Assembly: GCA_950295325.1 (NCBI GenBank)
Contig: OX485805.1
Location: 46,212,758 to 46,276,757 of the forward strand
Source: Polytrichum commune
Lineage: Eukaryota; Streptophyta; Polytrichopsida; Polytrichales; Polytrichaceae
Direction: 5' to 3'
DNA length: 64,000 nucleotides
Each line of letters begins with the position of its first letter. The stretch's first letter is position 1. A model generated the notes under the pieces. That model saw nothing but the letters and a program-made list of their open reading frames with translations. It did no database searches and was not told where the DNA came from. Below are positions 35,253 through 48,154 of the stretch, in pieces. The position numbers and the translations under genes are program-made.

Positions 35253-35712
35253 TTATGTTGTTGTATGTAGTTGTATAGGTATGGGAGTGAGTTTATTGTT
35301 TGTGTGTGTAGGGGTGTGTATTTTGAAAAAGTTTTTGAATGTATTGGCTAGATGTTGGTATTCCGACTGAAGTTTGATCGTGCATGGTAAGAAGTATGTT
35401 GTTTGGCGTCTTTTGTGGGAGGTAGGGTGTGCTTGTAATAGGTTAGGCATAGGGCCTGGATTAGGGTGGATATCCCCACATTGTAATATGAGGAGTTGTA
35501 TTTGAGCATGGTGTTTTGTAAATATGGTTAGTTGGGGTTGCTTGTTGTGTATTTGTGTTATATGTTTGGGTTGATTCACGTGGGGTGATGTTAGTATTTT
35601 GGTTGTGTCTTGTGGTATATGTGGTGTGTTGTATTTTAAATTTGTGTGTAACAATATGGAGTTTGTTTTGGGAGGGTATACATTTGTGTTTTTGGTGTGT
35701 GATTACAATCAA
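35253..35712 (-). pseudogene. LINE ORF2 N-terminal region with 2A-like motif
   Basis: The frame ending at 35253 contains ILQCGDIHPNPGP. The core GDIHPNPGP lies within 35451-35480, residues 59-68 if ATG 35654 is used. Ribosome-skipping 2A sequences have the form D-x-E-x-N-P-G-P; here His replaces Glu. Such motifs occur near the start of ORF2 in several LINE clades (CR1/L2 type). The surrounding protein is rich in Thr, Asn, His, Pro and Gln. Confidence 0.6.
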
Positions 35713-36479
35713 TGTCTTTAGTTGCTTTAGTTTGTGTGTTATTGTGGATATATGTGGTTGGTTTTGTGGAGGGTATTTTGGGAGTATTAGTGTGTGGCGG
35801 TTTAGGTGGTCTATTTGTTTGGTGGTGTTAAGAGGGTTTTGTGTTGGGTGGGTGGAGCATAATCGTCCTTGATGTTTATAGTGTATATTGGGTGTCGCTA
35901 TGTTTGTGGTAAGGTGGTATGTTTGTCTTTGGGTGTATTCTTTTAGGGGGTTTCTAGTAGTGTGTGAAAGTGGCCCCGGGTTGAGTTGTATGTCGCCACA
36001 TAAGAGGATGAGTGTAGAGTTATTCCATGTGAGGTATTTTATGATTATTGTTTTTGGATTTTTAAAATGTAGATGTGTTGTGTATCGGATATTTCCTATG
36101 TTGGTTATATTATTGATTAGTATGTGTGGGGGGGGGGGGTCCTTGCGGCGTTTTTTGTTTGTAATTGGTTTTGGTAACCCATGTGTGTGTGTAGTGGTGA
36201 TGAGGGGAGGTGGCGGCTAATTTATGACTTAAGAGATTTGTGTTAGGTATGGGTATAATTGTGTGAGGTGTGTTATGCTATGCTAGTGTGATGAAGAATG
36301 TGATTGCTAGGTTATGCTTGTATTTTATGGGGGGTGAAGTTTTGAATATGGATGCGTATGTGGGGAGTCTTCCTCCTATGTTGAACACTTTGGGCACAAG
36401 TATTAGTCTTTTATTTATGCGAGAAAGAGTGGTACATAGCAAGTGTATGAGTAGCGTCCATGTATGTACTAGATGTATA

Positions 36480-38451
36480 CTATTCATGTGGATGGTGATG
36501 TCCTTTGTGGAGGCTTGATGGTAAGTTCCTATAGTGGGCGTTTTGGAAGCCCGGTGGCGCTAGTTGTGGCACATTGTTGTCTCCTCCTTGTGCGTTGGCC
36601 ATGGATGTGCTCGGGGTGTGCGGTAATCTTGCCATGTTGGGGGGGTCCGGTGATGTGGCGGCTAGAGTTTGCATGATGTTGTGGATGCGATGGTTGGATT
36701 GTTGAAATTCCATTGCCATGGCACTCATGATGTTGTGTATGTTCGTTGCATGCGTCTTGAGGGTGTCCGTGGAGGCTTCGACGTGCATATCCGTGTTGAG
36801 GTTAATGTTGCTTGTAAGTGCGGTAAGCTTATCGTCCATCGTGGCGGTTAGCTCCTTCATGACTTTGTTGAAGAGTTTCTCAGACACTAAGGGAGAGGAT
36901 GCGGTTGTGTTACCCATAGCGTGGACTTTTTGAGCGATGACTTCTCGTACGGGGGCTTGTGCTAGTTGGATAGCGGTTTGGTTCGGTGCGGTGCCGTCGA
37001 TACTCCCTTTGTGTGGAACAAAGTCCACTCACCTCCCTATGATGTATGTAAATTTGTGAAGCCAATCTGTGTAGACCGCCGCGTTCAAGCATTGGATATG
37101 GCACCATCCGGCTTGGTGATCATCGTCTTGGTTGGTCTTCTATCCAAATGTGACCCCGGTGATGTTCTCCTCTCCAAACAACCTCTTGAGGGATGTGGTG
37201 ATTGTTGATTGTGACTCCCGTTGTGGTAAGTTATTAGCAACTAGAGTAGTGCTAATTCTTAGTTCCGAGAGGTTTCCCGAGTCCTTGTCTTTGCTGATGC
37301 TTGCCTTGAGCCTTTCGGATTGAAATGTGAGGCCATTGGTGAGGATGTCATCTCGGGCTTCCTCGGTGGTGAGGGTGATGAAGGCGAAGTCCTTCTCTAC
37401 TCCCGCCTTGGTGAGAGAGAGAATTTTGATTTCTCTCCCGTCGTAGTATGAGCGTTGCATGAGGTTGCGGAGTATGTCGAGGGCCGTGTTGTTGCGGATG
37501 GCTTCGCCCTTGAGGTGTAGTCTCATGTTTTTTGCCTTTGTAATGAGCTCAAAACCTTTTTCTACCTTCCCTATGATTTTTTCTCCATCTCCCATTGTCA
37601 TGACAAAAGCACGGTCTCCTCGGAGTAGAGCTAGGCCATCCTTCTTGGGGTCTTGTAGGTGAATTTTGACAAAACCGGCCCAATTCCTCGTGACCGTGTT
37701 GATGCCTATGTCGATGGGATTGGAGTAGGTGGTCCCGAGAGGCATGTTCATGAGTCGGAGACGCTCCATGCATGCGGCCTTGACTTCTTTTCGGCTAAGT
37801 TTCTTGTACTCTCCATCAAACCGAATGGTGACATGAAAGCCTTCGGTGAGGCCCGTGTCTTGGGATGTCTTCTCGTACATGGGTATTTGTGTGAAGTGTA
37901 GGTGTTGACTGGGCACCGCATCCGGTCTTTCAATGGGATAGAGAATTTGCTTGATCCTTGGAAAAGCTCGCCTTAGTGACCGGAACTCTTGGATTTCGCT
38001 TGTGGGTGTGTTGGTGATGGCGAATTCTTCATCGGTGCGTTTCTCCTTCAACTCCTTCTTACCTCTTTGTGTAGCTAGCAAGCATTTCATGCATTTGGAA
38101 TCCTAGCCACATGCATCCCATCATATCAATGCCAAGGGTGGCCATCCGTCGTACCTTTGTGTGTGATGCCGGTGTGGTGATTTTGTGTGGGATGTCGGGT
38201 GTGGATGTCGCGGTGTAGTCATCCGCTTTCCTTCTCTTGGTAGTTTGGCTCTCTGATGCGTCTTCAATTCTTGGGTTGCGGTATTGGAGTGTTGGGGGCG
38301 TGCTCTCGGTGTTGTGCAATGTCTTGAAGAGGGTGGTTTTGGCGGATTGTTGTGGATTGTGTTCGTAGGTCAATTGTAGGGAGCTACCACCTCTCTCCGG
38401 GGACACGTTCTCCAATTGCGCGTCCATCTCGAGGTCTTCTTCGGCGTCCAA
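36480..38451 (-). pseudogene. LINE ORF1-like (gag-like) region, frameshifted
   Basis: Three overlapping frames read as one protein: 38059-38451 (start MDAEEDLEMDAQ, KRRK basic patch), 37140-38090 (mixed charge, with strand-like blocks such as FHVTIRFDGEYKKL, WAGFVKIHL and DFAFITLTTEE that suggest RRM-type folds), and 36480-37028 (helical, ending in a Pro/His-rich tail). Frameshifts lie near 38075 and 37030-37140. In position and style it matches the RNA-binding ORF1 of LINEs; I cannot name the domain with certainty. Confidence 0.55.
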
Positions 38452-38459
38452 GTCATGAG

Positions 38460-38624
38460 CTTGTTGGCCACCTTGAAGAAGACGCTAACTCGCGTTTCCA
38501 TGGGTGCTCAATATTATTAACCACTTGACATTGATATGTACAGGCAAACTTGTCTATAACTAAATGTCATCAATTGTGTTAATTACCGTAATGAGTTCCT
38601 TGAGGTCCAAAACTTCAACTACTT
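38460..38624. repeat. Right copy of 165-bp LINE-flanking direct repeat
   Basis: Partner of 29013-29177. The host sequence continues without a break into 38625-38750, matching the uninterrupted paralogue at 22405-22545. Confidence 0.8.
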
Positions 38625-38753
38625 GCATAAATGAAAGGTTGCAAGTATGCAAAAACATGTGGTTTCACTTGGCCCAATCTCTCCAGAACAACTCCAAATT
38701 TAAACTACTATACAACCTGATCTTTTATTTTTCCTTGGCAAAGAAAATCTATC

Positions 38754-41700
38754 CTACTTCAAATCGTAGCCTAGAAATTGTGGCACACTCAATGTACCTA
38801 AAAGTCGAAGGTTATATCCAGGATCGTCAATGAAGTAGTGTCCGGGTGCTAGGAGAGCTTTCTCCGCGTCTTTGTGTGCTTCGTCTTCGTGACCTAGCTT
38901 GAAGTTTACATATGCTCGATGCTTTAGAACTTCATAATCATCCACCGGTTCGGCCAACTTAGAAGCACGGTTTAGATCCTCCAATGCCTCTTCATAATTG
39001 CCCATGAGCTCTTTTAGTACACCTCGCTCTTGCCAAGAGATTGAATCAGTTGGATTCGCTTCCAGTGCCCGATTAGCACTTTCAAGTGCTCCACTATAAT
39101 CCCCTATCATTGTTTTGGCAAAACATTCGAACCTACACACATTTTGCAGAAGGAGGATTTCTAGTGAATATGTATATTGAAAGTTTTCTAACCTAATTAG
39201 AATATGCGAGCCGTGTTCCAAGTGGGGCCATTACCTAGTTAGAGGAGGCCCTTAATTAATTTAGAAATTCAATACCAACAATTTTTGAGAGCGAAGGGGC
39301 ATTAAGAGGGGGTATGGAAGCAAAATTGGGGTTGGGACTTTCTAGCTTGTGTGCTCATTCGTTGGACAATCACGACCATTGAAACTAAATGAAGGGTTGC
39401 ATTGGACAACCGAAGTTGTCAATGAGTATTTCATGTGTTAAGAAGTAGGTGCATGTTCTTTAATGTTGGTTATCTCATTACTTCTTGCATGCCTCTACTC
39501 TTCCTCTAGAATTTTCCTTCTCTCCAATTTATAGGGTATTGGGAAGGGGGGTCCACTAATGGAACAAAAGTGGGTGAAATAAGCAGAGAAAATATTGTGC
39601 ATGTAATTAACGACACAAGTGAAACCTAGCAAAGTTTAAGGTGCAAAGGTCTTACGATTTATGAATACTGTCATTATCCGGATCATCGAAGTCGGCCGAC
39701 TCAAAATCTGCAAGGGCTTCCTTGTAGAGTTTGAGTTCCATGTTGACTTGCCCCCGGGTCACCTTTGCTGCGATCGAATTCAACTGGACCTTGTTATACT
39801 TCTCGGGGTCCATATAAGTCAGTATACGAATGGCTCCACATTGCATATCATCATCGACGTCGTCATGCAGGAAATTCTCCAATGTGGCCATGATCTCTGG
39901 ATTTTGAGTTGAAATCAAGGCCCGGTTCATCTTGTTGGCAGCAACGAGAGTCGACAAGCAAGTGATCAACCACATCGGTGTCAAAAGGGCGTCTTCCTTG
40001 CCATGCGTGGCTTCCAAATGCCAGCCAAGCACGGAAACCAAGCTGGTCGAATTCATGAGTTTTAGCGAAGTCTCCTCGTCGTCTGCAATACGTAACAAGG
40101 CAAAAGCCACTCTGGTTTTTAGCCGAGGCTCGTCTTCGGGTTGGTCCATATCAAGCGCACTCACCAATGTGTCGATAAGCCCTTCGATGCTCGCGATTTT
40201 GATTCGCGTGCTTTTGGATCTCACCAATTGACCTAAGCACTTAATAGCGAACGAGTGAATCTTAATATCGCTCTTGTCCGGTTGAAGTATGGCTTCTAGT
40301 AGTGTTTGCAGCACTGCAACATTGTCCAAGATGGAGTCGCAATTTGCAGAATGGGCGAGGCTAGATAATGCCCAAAGCGCTATGATTTTTAGGTCAGCCG
40401 GTACTTTGGGTGAGAGCATATTGACCAACCTTTCGTGAGTGAGTCTTGTGTGTATGGTCAATATGGGCTCCACTGAATCCCAAACCCGCGACATAGCTAT
40501 CAAAGCTACACACACCTGAGTGAATGTTTCCTTCTCTTCGAGTAATTTTGCGCAACTTTGATCGTCCAGCTCCATTTGAGTGATGAACCTCATAATGACC
40601 TGCACATCAATAGTAGAAAAATTGATTAGTCTTTATGTGGTTGTGAATACGAGGAAGTCCTCAAGATAGCAAGAGGAGGATTCTTAGAGAGAAGTTCTTA
40701 TTACACTGACTATGGTAAACACTGTGGGTCATACTATTCAACTTATTTCCACATGTGGATGCACAATGTGTACACCCAAAAGTTTGGGGATAATATTGTG
40801 GATGCACAATATTTAACATAAGAGGTTCGCGCTGTAGAGTACAATATATCTATTGGGTTGATAGTAGTGGGCATAAAAAAGACTTAAAACTTAAGGGGAG
40901 AAAGTGGGTACATCACAGGGCAATGACAAGTGTAAATAGGGCTAAACACAAATACGTGCACGATGCTCGATATTGTGGGCCACATTATATGGTTGCCAGG
41001 GTCAGTAACACTAAACATACGCCCACGATATTTAACATAATTTGTACAATCATGACAAGGGTACAAGTGTCAAAGTACATCAGTGACTCAATTCCAACAC
41101 AAGCAGACAACTATGTCCTTCAAAAAAAATTACTGATGGCATTATGCTAAGGTTCGAAAACACAACACTATCTGGATTTTGTATTCTGGTTCTGTCGGGG
41201 CTGGGGCAGATTATGTACCCAATTTAGATCACAAAGGACCTTGGAATATCGTTGATCATATCAAAATCACGCGTTGTTGAAATTTCATGAACTCAACATT
41301 GACTCCAAATGACGGATTCGCTACTTTCAGTAACTTCCGTGAAATGATTCGAGCACATTAAGCTTCTCAAGTGCTCAATGTGTCCATTACAGGTGCTTCA
41401 TTCAACTTGTCCTCTACACACATCTCTACTTCAAAGATTATTTGTGCTAGATCTCAATTCAAGCAAAATGGTATGAAGGGGTCAAGAGAAGCGTATTCAC
41501 ATCACCTTTGACGCAAGCTGATGAATTCGTATTTTCCAGTTGTCTCCATTTTGTGAAGGTAGTAAAATGTGGACAAAATGTCGAACGGCTTCCTTTAGGT
41601 TCTCGATCCTTACGTGTTGCTCGAGTGGAAGATTGAGCGTCTTGGAGACCTCCATTATCGTCTTGGAAGCCTCAGCAGTGAAGATATCCTTCTTTGGGTT

Positions 41701-43680
41701 GGCATAGAGAACAGAAAGGGCTCTCGCAAGTTCGCTCTCTTCGCTTAATACGTCATCACCAGATGTCATGTTGTTGTGTACCATCATACTGCAAAGTATT
41801 TTGCTAACCTCATCCTTGAATTCTTTCAAAATCACGTACGGGAGGAGGCCCTTCATCGTCCATTCATTTTCGAATTTGACCTGAATCGGGGGTTCCGACA
41901 TGGAAATCTCAACCAAGCTGACCGAAATGAAATCGCAGTCCTTGAGGTGTTTGAGGGACGTCTTGAAAGCAACTCCAGAGTATTTGGGAGTGATGTGCTT
42001 GAAGAAGATCACAAGAATAGGTTCTGGCAGAGCTTCAGCTTCACAAAAGGCCATACAAAACAAAAGGTTTTGAGCATCAGATGGCAAACCTTTGATGGCC
42101 ATGACATACGCCGCAATCACATTGTCATATCTCACATGCCCAAAAACATTATCCTCGTCATCGTCATCATTTTGTTGGATTGACATACGCTCATAGAAAC
42201 CTTCATAGACCTCAGTCCAGGAGCTACTATCATCCGGGTTATGGTCAATTTGTCTTCCAATAGTTTTAAGAGCCACAGGCAGCGAGTCTGCTTTTGATAT
42301 TATGTTGTCTGCAACATCCTGTAAAACACCAACTTTTGAAAACTGTTAAGATTGAGTCGATTCACTGGATTTAGAAGTTCAAAATCTGGACATGGTGCAA
42401 TATGGTAGACTCGTGATGTATGTCACCTAATTATATGACTTCAACAAGTTGTCAAATGATTTGAAGCGTGAACTTCACGGATGTGTTTTTTCACATGTAG
42501 AACGTGTCACAATTGGAAATGCTTTAGACACAATAATACCAAAGGTGCATAAGAATCGGATACTCACTTGAACACTGCTGGGAATCTCCCCATTTGGCAA
42601 GTTCGAAACATAGTTACCGAGAATTTGACGTGCTTCCTCGAGTGTAGGTTTCTGCATGTGGACTTCTGTTGCACCGGGACAAATTCCTCTGCCACCACGA
42701 CCGGAGGTGATAAGATACTTCACCTTCTTTGCATCCAAAACCCTGAGATCCCTCACCAGTTTCGCATCATGCACATCATCGAGAATTATGAGAAGATTTA
42801 ACTCGAGAAGCCGTCGTTGCAGTTTTTTGAGATGAGACAAATCAGTCTTGCCTTCTGGATTTGAATCCTTCCTCAAATCACCTTTACCCTCTTCATTCGA
42901 CTCAGATGTAATGTCAAACCCCAAATTCTTCAGCAACTTGATACAGACAGAGCCACTGTTTGCTTTCGGACCACATGGTAGAAATTGTACCCCATCTGTA
43001 AACAATTGCGTGGATGGTCCTGACTCTGGTGAAGATTTTGCAATTTGTCGGTAGTGTTGAGCTAGGGATTTGGCAAGACAAGTTTTACCTGACCCGAGAC
43101 CTCCATACAGAGTGACAACTTGATTCCCTTTCATATCCTCCAAATGTTTCTTCACCGATTCTTCGGTCCCAGACAGTTTCACAATTTCCTTGTCCAGAGT
43201 ATTTTGCAACATATCTGGAAGCTCGTCAGCAATCCTTTCAAACATCAAGTCAGCCTCCTGCTTCTCTCTAATTCGTGAAGGTATTCTTTCGAACGCGCGA
43301 ACCACTTTGTCCATGCAATCTTTCAAAGGGATCGGAAACGCACGTGCTTTGAACATGAATGACAGGCAAGGGATTTGGAAAGCGTGGCTCGCCTTGTACA
43401 TGAATGAGAGACAACCATTGCTTTGCAATTCCTCCAATTTCTTGCTCTCTTCCTGGAGGCATTTTACGGCGATCGCGAGTGGCTCCCGCACAATTTCTTC
43501 TTGTGCTAAACCATTCCTTCTTATGGCTTCCACCCACCAGACTTTCCTCTCTTCCATTTTGGCTTTCAGGTCTTTGAAATCTTCCAAATCCTTTGAGGCT
43601 GCGTACCACTCATCCTCACCGTCTTTTACAATTTTTGTAGCTTCTATTGCTAATGTTCCAAGTAATGTGGATATGTCCAT
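38754..43680 (-). CDS. NB-ARC receptor-like protein with ARM-like and TPR-like C-terminus
   Basis: Four exons on the minus strand, 43680-42568, 42318-41506, 40599-39656 and 39132-38754, all with GT-AG borders, join in frame to about 1082 residues. The start is the ATG at 43680 (MDISTLLGTL); an extra 5' exon cannot be excluded. Residues 1-185 are helical and unassigned. NB-ARC motifs: P-loop GGLGSGKT (193-200), kinase-2 LLIILDDVHD (296-305), RNBS-B-like KYLITSGR (321-328) and a GLPL-like SLPVA (383-387) at the start of exon 2. I see no clear MHD motif. Exon 3 (643-957) is made of helical ARM/HEAT-like repeats (ALWALSSLAHS, IKCLGQLVRSKS, VAFALLRIADDEE). Exon 4 has TPR-like units (GDYSGALESANRALEANP, GNYEEALEDLNRASKL, LGHEDEAHKDAEKALL). 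No LRR is seen. It is probably an intracellular STAND-type immune or signalling switch. Confidence 0.8.
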
Positions 43681-43699
43681 ATTTCGGAGCTTCAAAACA

Positions 43700-45860
43700 C
43701 ATGATAAGTTGTAACAAAGTCAGTATACTACTTACTCAGCGCAATGTAGTGTTATTAAAGAAATTGAGCACTACGTAAACTTTGTTGAAAAATCAGCAAC
43801 ATGATGGACCAAGATGAACTTGACCGACTATTTGCAACTCCCCACCCCAGCCATACTGATCCACTTAGTGGGTTGATTGGAACCTGAACCTCTAATGATG
43901 ACCTTCTTGGAACTCTGCTCTTCTAGTGAAGTTTTCAATACCCCAACAAAGCATTCGAGGTTTAACCCCACTCGATCATTTGTCAATCACAAAATTATCG
44001 TAAGTTCACAATATTTAGAAGTTTGGGTGTGACGAGGAAACCCCCCTATTCTGACTACAAATACTAAAAAGCTCAAGAAAATATATACTCATCAAGGCAA
44101 AGGTTTCAGAAACTCAACGTAAACTCTGTAGAGTTGTATAACATTCTCTAGCACCAAGGAAGCTCAGTGCGGATTATGTTAAGAACCTCATGCAAGTAGT
44201 GAGCAGAAAGCACTTGTGTATCCAAACAATGAAACCCACCTTACCCAGGACTCTTTGGAAAATTATTTTAATTCCACAAATTCCTTAAAGCCCATCTGAT
44301 TCTCCCTCCACCAAAGGGATATGGAAAACGTCACAAGTAACCCAAATATGTGCAAAAGCATCCACAGCTTCCTCTTCACTCTCAACTCACTGTCACCAGA
44401 AACTCTTGCTTGCAAATCCTTAACTCTCAACACTGTCTTCACATTGTGCAGACAATAAAATGCCACAACACAGAACGATGGACACAAGTGGAGTGGAAGT
44501 GTAACAGACGTGCCTTGTCCTTTTCAGGGGAGACTATTAGCAGACGCTGCAACAGTGGCAACTCCGGACAAACAGGAAGGCGCACGTAAAATACAGTAGA
44601 TGTGCCTTTAGATGGATACTTTTCTACTTCAAATTTACGCCCACTTCTCGTAGAATACTACGAATCACGCAACTAGTGCGAAATGCTAAGCTAATCCAAG
44701 TGCTCCCTGTAGCCATTTCTCTGGAGCTCGTATGAATATCTTATGCATTATCAAAGTAAAGATTCTTGTACTCATCAAGTGGTCATATACTGGAGGTCCC
44801 ATCAATCATGTTGACTATTGAGCAAGCTAGAATGGGTAGCATCTTTTGAGAGCGTAGTCCTCTCTCCTTTCAACACGTGTATTATTGGTGCCAATTCTTA
44901 GATCCACACCTAACCACATACAACTTAAATATAGGTGTCCAAATTCGTGTTGTGTTGGATTTAGGCACGACTACGTTGTGGCCAAACTTATGTTTGGTGA
45001 GTTATGCCAAAGGGTGAAAGTTCCTGATATGACATAATAGTGACCTACCGGGGGAGAGGACAACTTGGGGTGAAAGTGTTGATTATCATTGTAGGAGCTT
45101 GGTGTTTGTTATTTCTAACCAAATTAACCACTAAATCAGAGTCACGGGCCATGAATTATTATAGTGAGCTTGAGCTGGGATGAATTTGTAAGCAACCTAG
45201 AGGGGGCATGCTTTTATTATCACCTTCGGTAGGTGTTACAAAACCAAACCCCATGCATAAGCTCAATTTATGGCAATGATAATATCATGATGGAGCAGCA
45301 TTGACAAAAGGTATTGAACTTTCAATACGAAAGTGAAAAGGTTTATCTGAGAAAGATCTTGTATGTTTCTTAATTATAGGAATGTATGGCAAATATTGAT
45401 ACAAATGTGCCTTGCAGTCAAACATCCACTCAATTGGTCATGGCACTAGAAGAAATGATCATGTCCAAATGAACCCCACATGGTAGTTCTTTTTGCTCTG
45501 AAAATTGGCCCCAGTAGTTGTTTGGTGTAAACTTGCATCTCAATTGAGATGGCCAAGTGGAACCCTCGGTAAGATAGTGGCCATGTCACTTGTTTTGGTG
45601 GCCTCTATTGTTTTGAGGTGACCACCACCCATGTCGGTTTTGTACACCATTCGCCAGACATACCAATTGAGGGTGGATAGTCTGGGTAGCACCGTGGAGC
45701 CCTCCAACCTTGGTTGTGTGATTGTTCATGATAGGGGTGCGCAAGAGGGAGGCAAGGAGTTGTAACCTTACCCACATGGTGTGATATACCTTGACGAAGA
45801 GACTTATTGATTGAATTATGCAAGAATGAAAGACTAATCATACCGAGTTGTACTTATAAG
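43700..45860. other. Upstream of the NB-ARC gene, no gene supported
   Basis: A 74-codon minus-strand frame at 44263-44487 has one hydrophobic stretch (LLHIFGLLVTFSISLWW). Its surroundings are related to 49650-49900. It could be an upstream exon or leader of NB-ARC genes, or chance. The rest shows nothing. Confidence 0.3.
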
Positions 45861-45869
45861 CATATGGTG

Positions 45870-46880
45870 TTTGTATTCAAACAACTCCAAAAGACAAAAT
45901 GCAACAGACAACCCAAGACAAAATGTTGTACAAGGGCTAGACAACCCATGAAGGAATATTGCATGGGGGGTAGATAGCTTCCGATGGAAGATCTTTACAT
46001 TAGAGTTACACAACTCCAACTAGGAGTTAGACACCTCCTTCTTAAAGATTTTTCTAGAAGAGTTAGACAACTCCAACTAGAAGATATAAATCGGAGTTGG
46101 ATAACTTTCAACAAATGGATGTTATTCATTGGAGTTGGACAACTCAAGGCGCAAGCATGATCAAGTGGATAGTTCATGTACCTTGCATAGGTTTAAGTGA
46201 AAGTGATTCAAAACTAGACACTAACTTTGAATTTTGTGAAGGGAAAAATCATAAGCATTTTAAAAACACATTGATCTACAAAGCCAAGAAACTTATGTTG
46301 ACAAAAGTTTTTTCAAGAAAAGTGTACATATGTTAGTAGACCGTGTAAGTTGTGTACAAGTAGATGATATCGAACAAGTAATTTTCCTAAATTAGTTCAA
46401 AATATGATACAATTACATAAAATTCATGTTTTTCTTCAAATTTTTATAATGGTGCCCTCAAGTTCATAATACATTCAAGGAATATGAAAATAATAATAAT
46501 AAATAAGTCCAACTTCAAAATATTTAAGGTCATGAAATCTACGTCCAAAACCATATTTGGCCATTATCTTTTGAGCATCACTTTAAATGATGATTTTTTC
46601 ATATTTCATCTTGATATTCTATGTTTGATTATCTAACACAACAATAGAGGTCGGCATGGAAAAAAAATCTATTCGAACAACACTTCGCTACTTCTTTTAG
46701 GCATTTAACCAAAAAAACGATTTTAGAGTATCATGAGCATTTTTTTCATACACTTGACCGTGCTTGCTCCCCTCCCAATGATTCATAGATTCAATAGATG
46801 AATCAAGTTGGAATTAGACAGTTTCAACTAGAAGAATAGATGAATGAATCAACTTGGAAGTAGATGGTTCCAACTAGATG
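45870..46880. repeat. Cluster of degenerate GAGTTGGACAACTCCAAC-type motifs
   Basis: Variants of AGTTAGACAACTCCAACTAG and its reverse recur at about 46000-46145 and again near 46805-46880, separated by the inverted repeat copy described below. The units are self-complementary in part. Confidence 0.45.
46360..46680 (-). repeat. Inverted third copy of the 27.2-27.5-kb segment
   Basis: The reverse complement matches 27215-27470 and 55830-56085, sharing CCTCTATTGTTGTGTTA, ATATCAAGATGA, GACCTTAAATATTTTGAAGTTGGA and CATATTCCTTGA in order. Confidence 0.65.
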
Positions 46881-47129
46881 ATTGTGATTGAGCTAGATGA
46901 TGGAAGATGATTTTAGAAGAACCAAAGATAGAAGATTTGAAATAAAACCAAAGATAGAATAATGAGAAGAATGATTTTTTGTATGACAATTAGAATTTAA
47001 AAATAATGCCTTTGGCATATAAGCAAGCTTGGAGGAGGAGAGAGGATCTTTTGTCTCTCTCCTACGGTCGGGTGATTTAAGCTCATAGGCAATTACAACA
47101 TTGTGGCTAAGTTTTTACGCTTTTGAAAA

Positions 47130-47960
47130 GTACAAAGTTTGAAAGTTCACAATGTTAGTGATGCATGTGCATTCATAATTGTATTCTCTTTTTGGTGTAA
47201 AAGAGGAACTTGACACATGGTCACCAAAGGTGGGTTGGCCTAGTCATTGTTGTATCCATGTATGCCGCAACGGTTGTGGGCCAGTTACCATAGAGGTGGC
47301 ATTGGTTACTCGTGAGTGGATGCCACTCATGGGAGATAGACACTTCATAATACATATTGTATGAACTAACATCATGAGTGTAAGAAGGAGTATTATTTGA
47401 GGCATTGGCATACATAGTATACATAAATGAGAGGTATGATTTTTTCTCTAGTGTGTACATTTAAAAAGGCTATCAAGAATGTTGAAGTAAAGGTAGATGT
47501 ACAAAAAGGAGCCCTTTGGGTTTAGAGAAAAATTGACAATAAATATAATTCCATCTAATTCATGTCTTCATTCATAGTTATCATATGGTAATAACCCTCA
47601 ATGGCTGCCTTGTCCATTCTTGTTGGGGATTGCATATGGGTTCTAGGTTTTACAAAATGCAAGCTTGACATGGGCTCCCTTGAGTTTTGCTCTCTGGATT
47701 GTGGCTAATTTATTGTGCTCTTGTCTTTGCTTGCTTGATGCAATCATTGAGTTACATGCTATGGATGAGAAAACTTTCTTATTGGATAGTGAAAGTGGAT
47801 TTTATATGCAATAAATGACTATTTAATTCGAGCTTTATATTATGTATATGTAGTGGAGGCAATTATTACATTACATTGAAAAACTTAGTATAAATACATG
47901 CGTCCATTTTCTAGCTAGCAATTAATATGTATGCACTTGTTTCCCTCTATAAACTTCTTG
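47130..47960. repeat. Dispersed repeat, related to 7925-8690
   Basis: Diverged non-coding partner of the tract at 7.9-8.7 kb. Confidence 0.6.
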
Positions 47961-48154
47961 AATATAGGTGATTTAATTTCATAGTGACCCACGCACATCA
48001 TTTAGGTTTCCAATATAAGGTCCAAACCCTAGGGTGCCACTGAGGGTGGTCAATGGGTGAGGGTACGTTGATATCGAGTTGGTGTGCATTAGTGTTGGAT
48101 GGGTGTTGAGTGGGGGTTAGGTGGGTATTAAATGGGCGTTGAGTTCGCGTTGGA

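Larger units (their letters stand above)
29178..38459 (-). mobile_element. Non-LTR retrotransposon (LINE), about 9.3 kb, inactive
   Basis: Reading the minus strand: an ORF1-like frame, a Cys/Pro/His-rich start of ORF2 with a 2A-like motif, AP endonuclease, reverse transcriptase, a Cys-rich and Pro-rich linker, a methyltransferase-like segment and RNase H. The minus-strand 3' end is A-rich with no long tail. The coding strand is very poor in G, so the plus strand looks G/T-rich throughout 29.2-36.5 kb. Stops, frameshifts and altered RT catalytic residues show that it is dead. The element lies about 130 bases beyond the stop codon of the NB-ARC gene. Confidence 0.85.

Noticed and set aside
29703-36676. 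Many plus-strand frames rich in Val, Trp, Cys and Gly
   Set aside because: They arise from the G/T-rich complement of the LINE. The minus strand carries all recognisable motifs.
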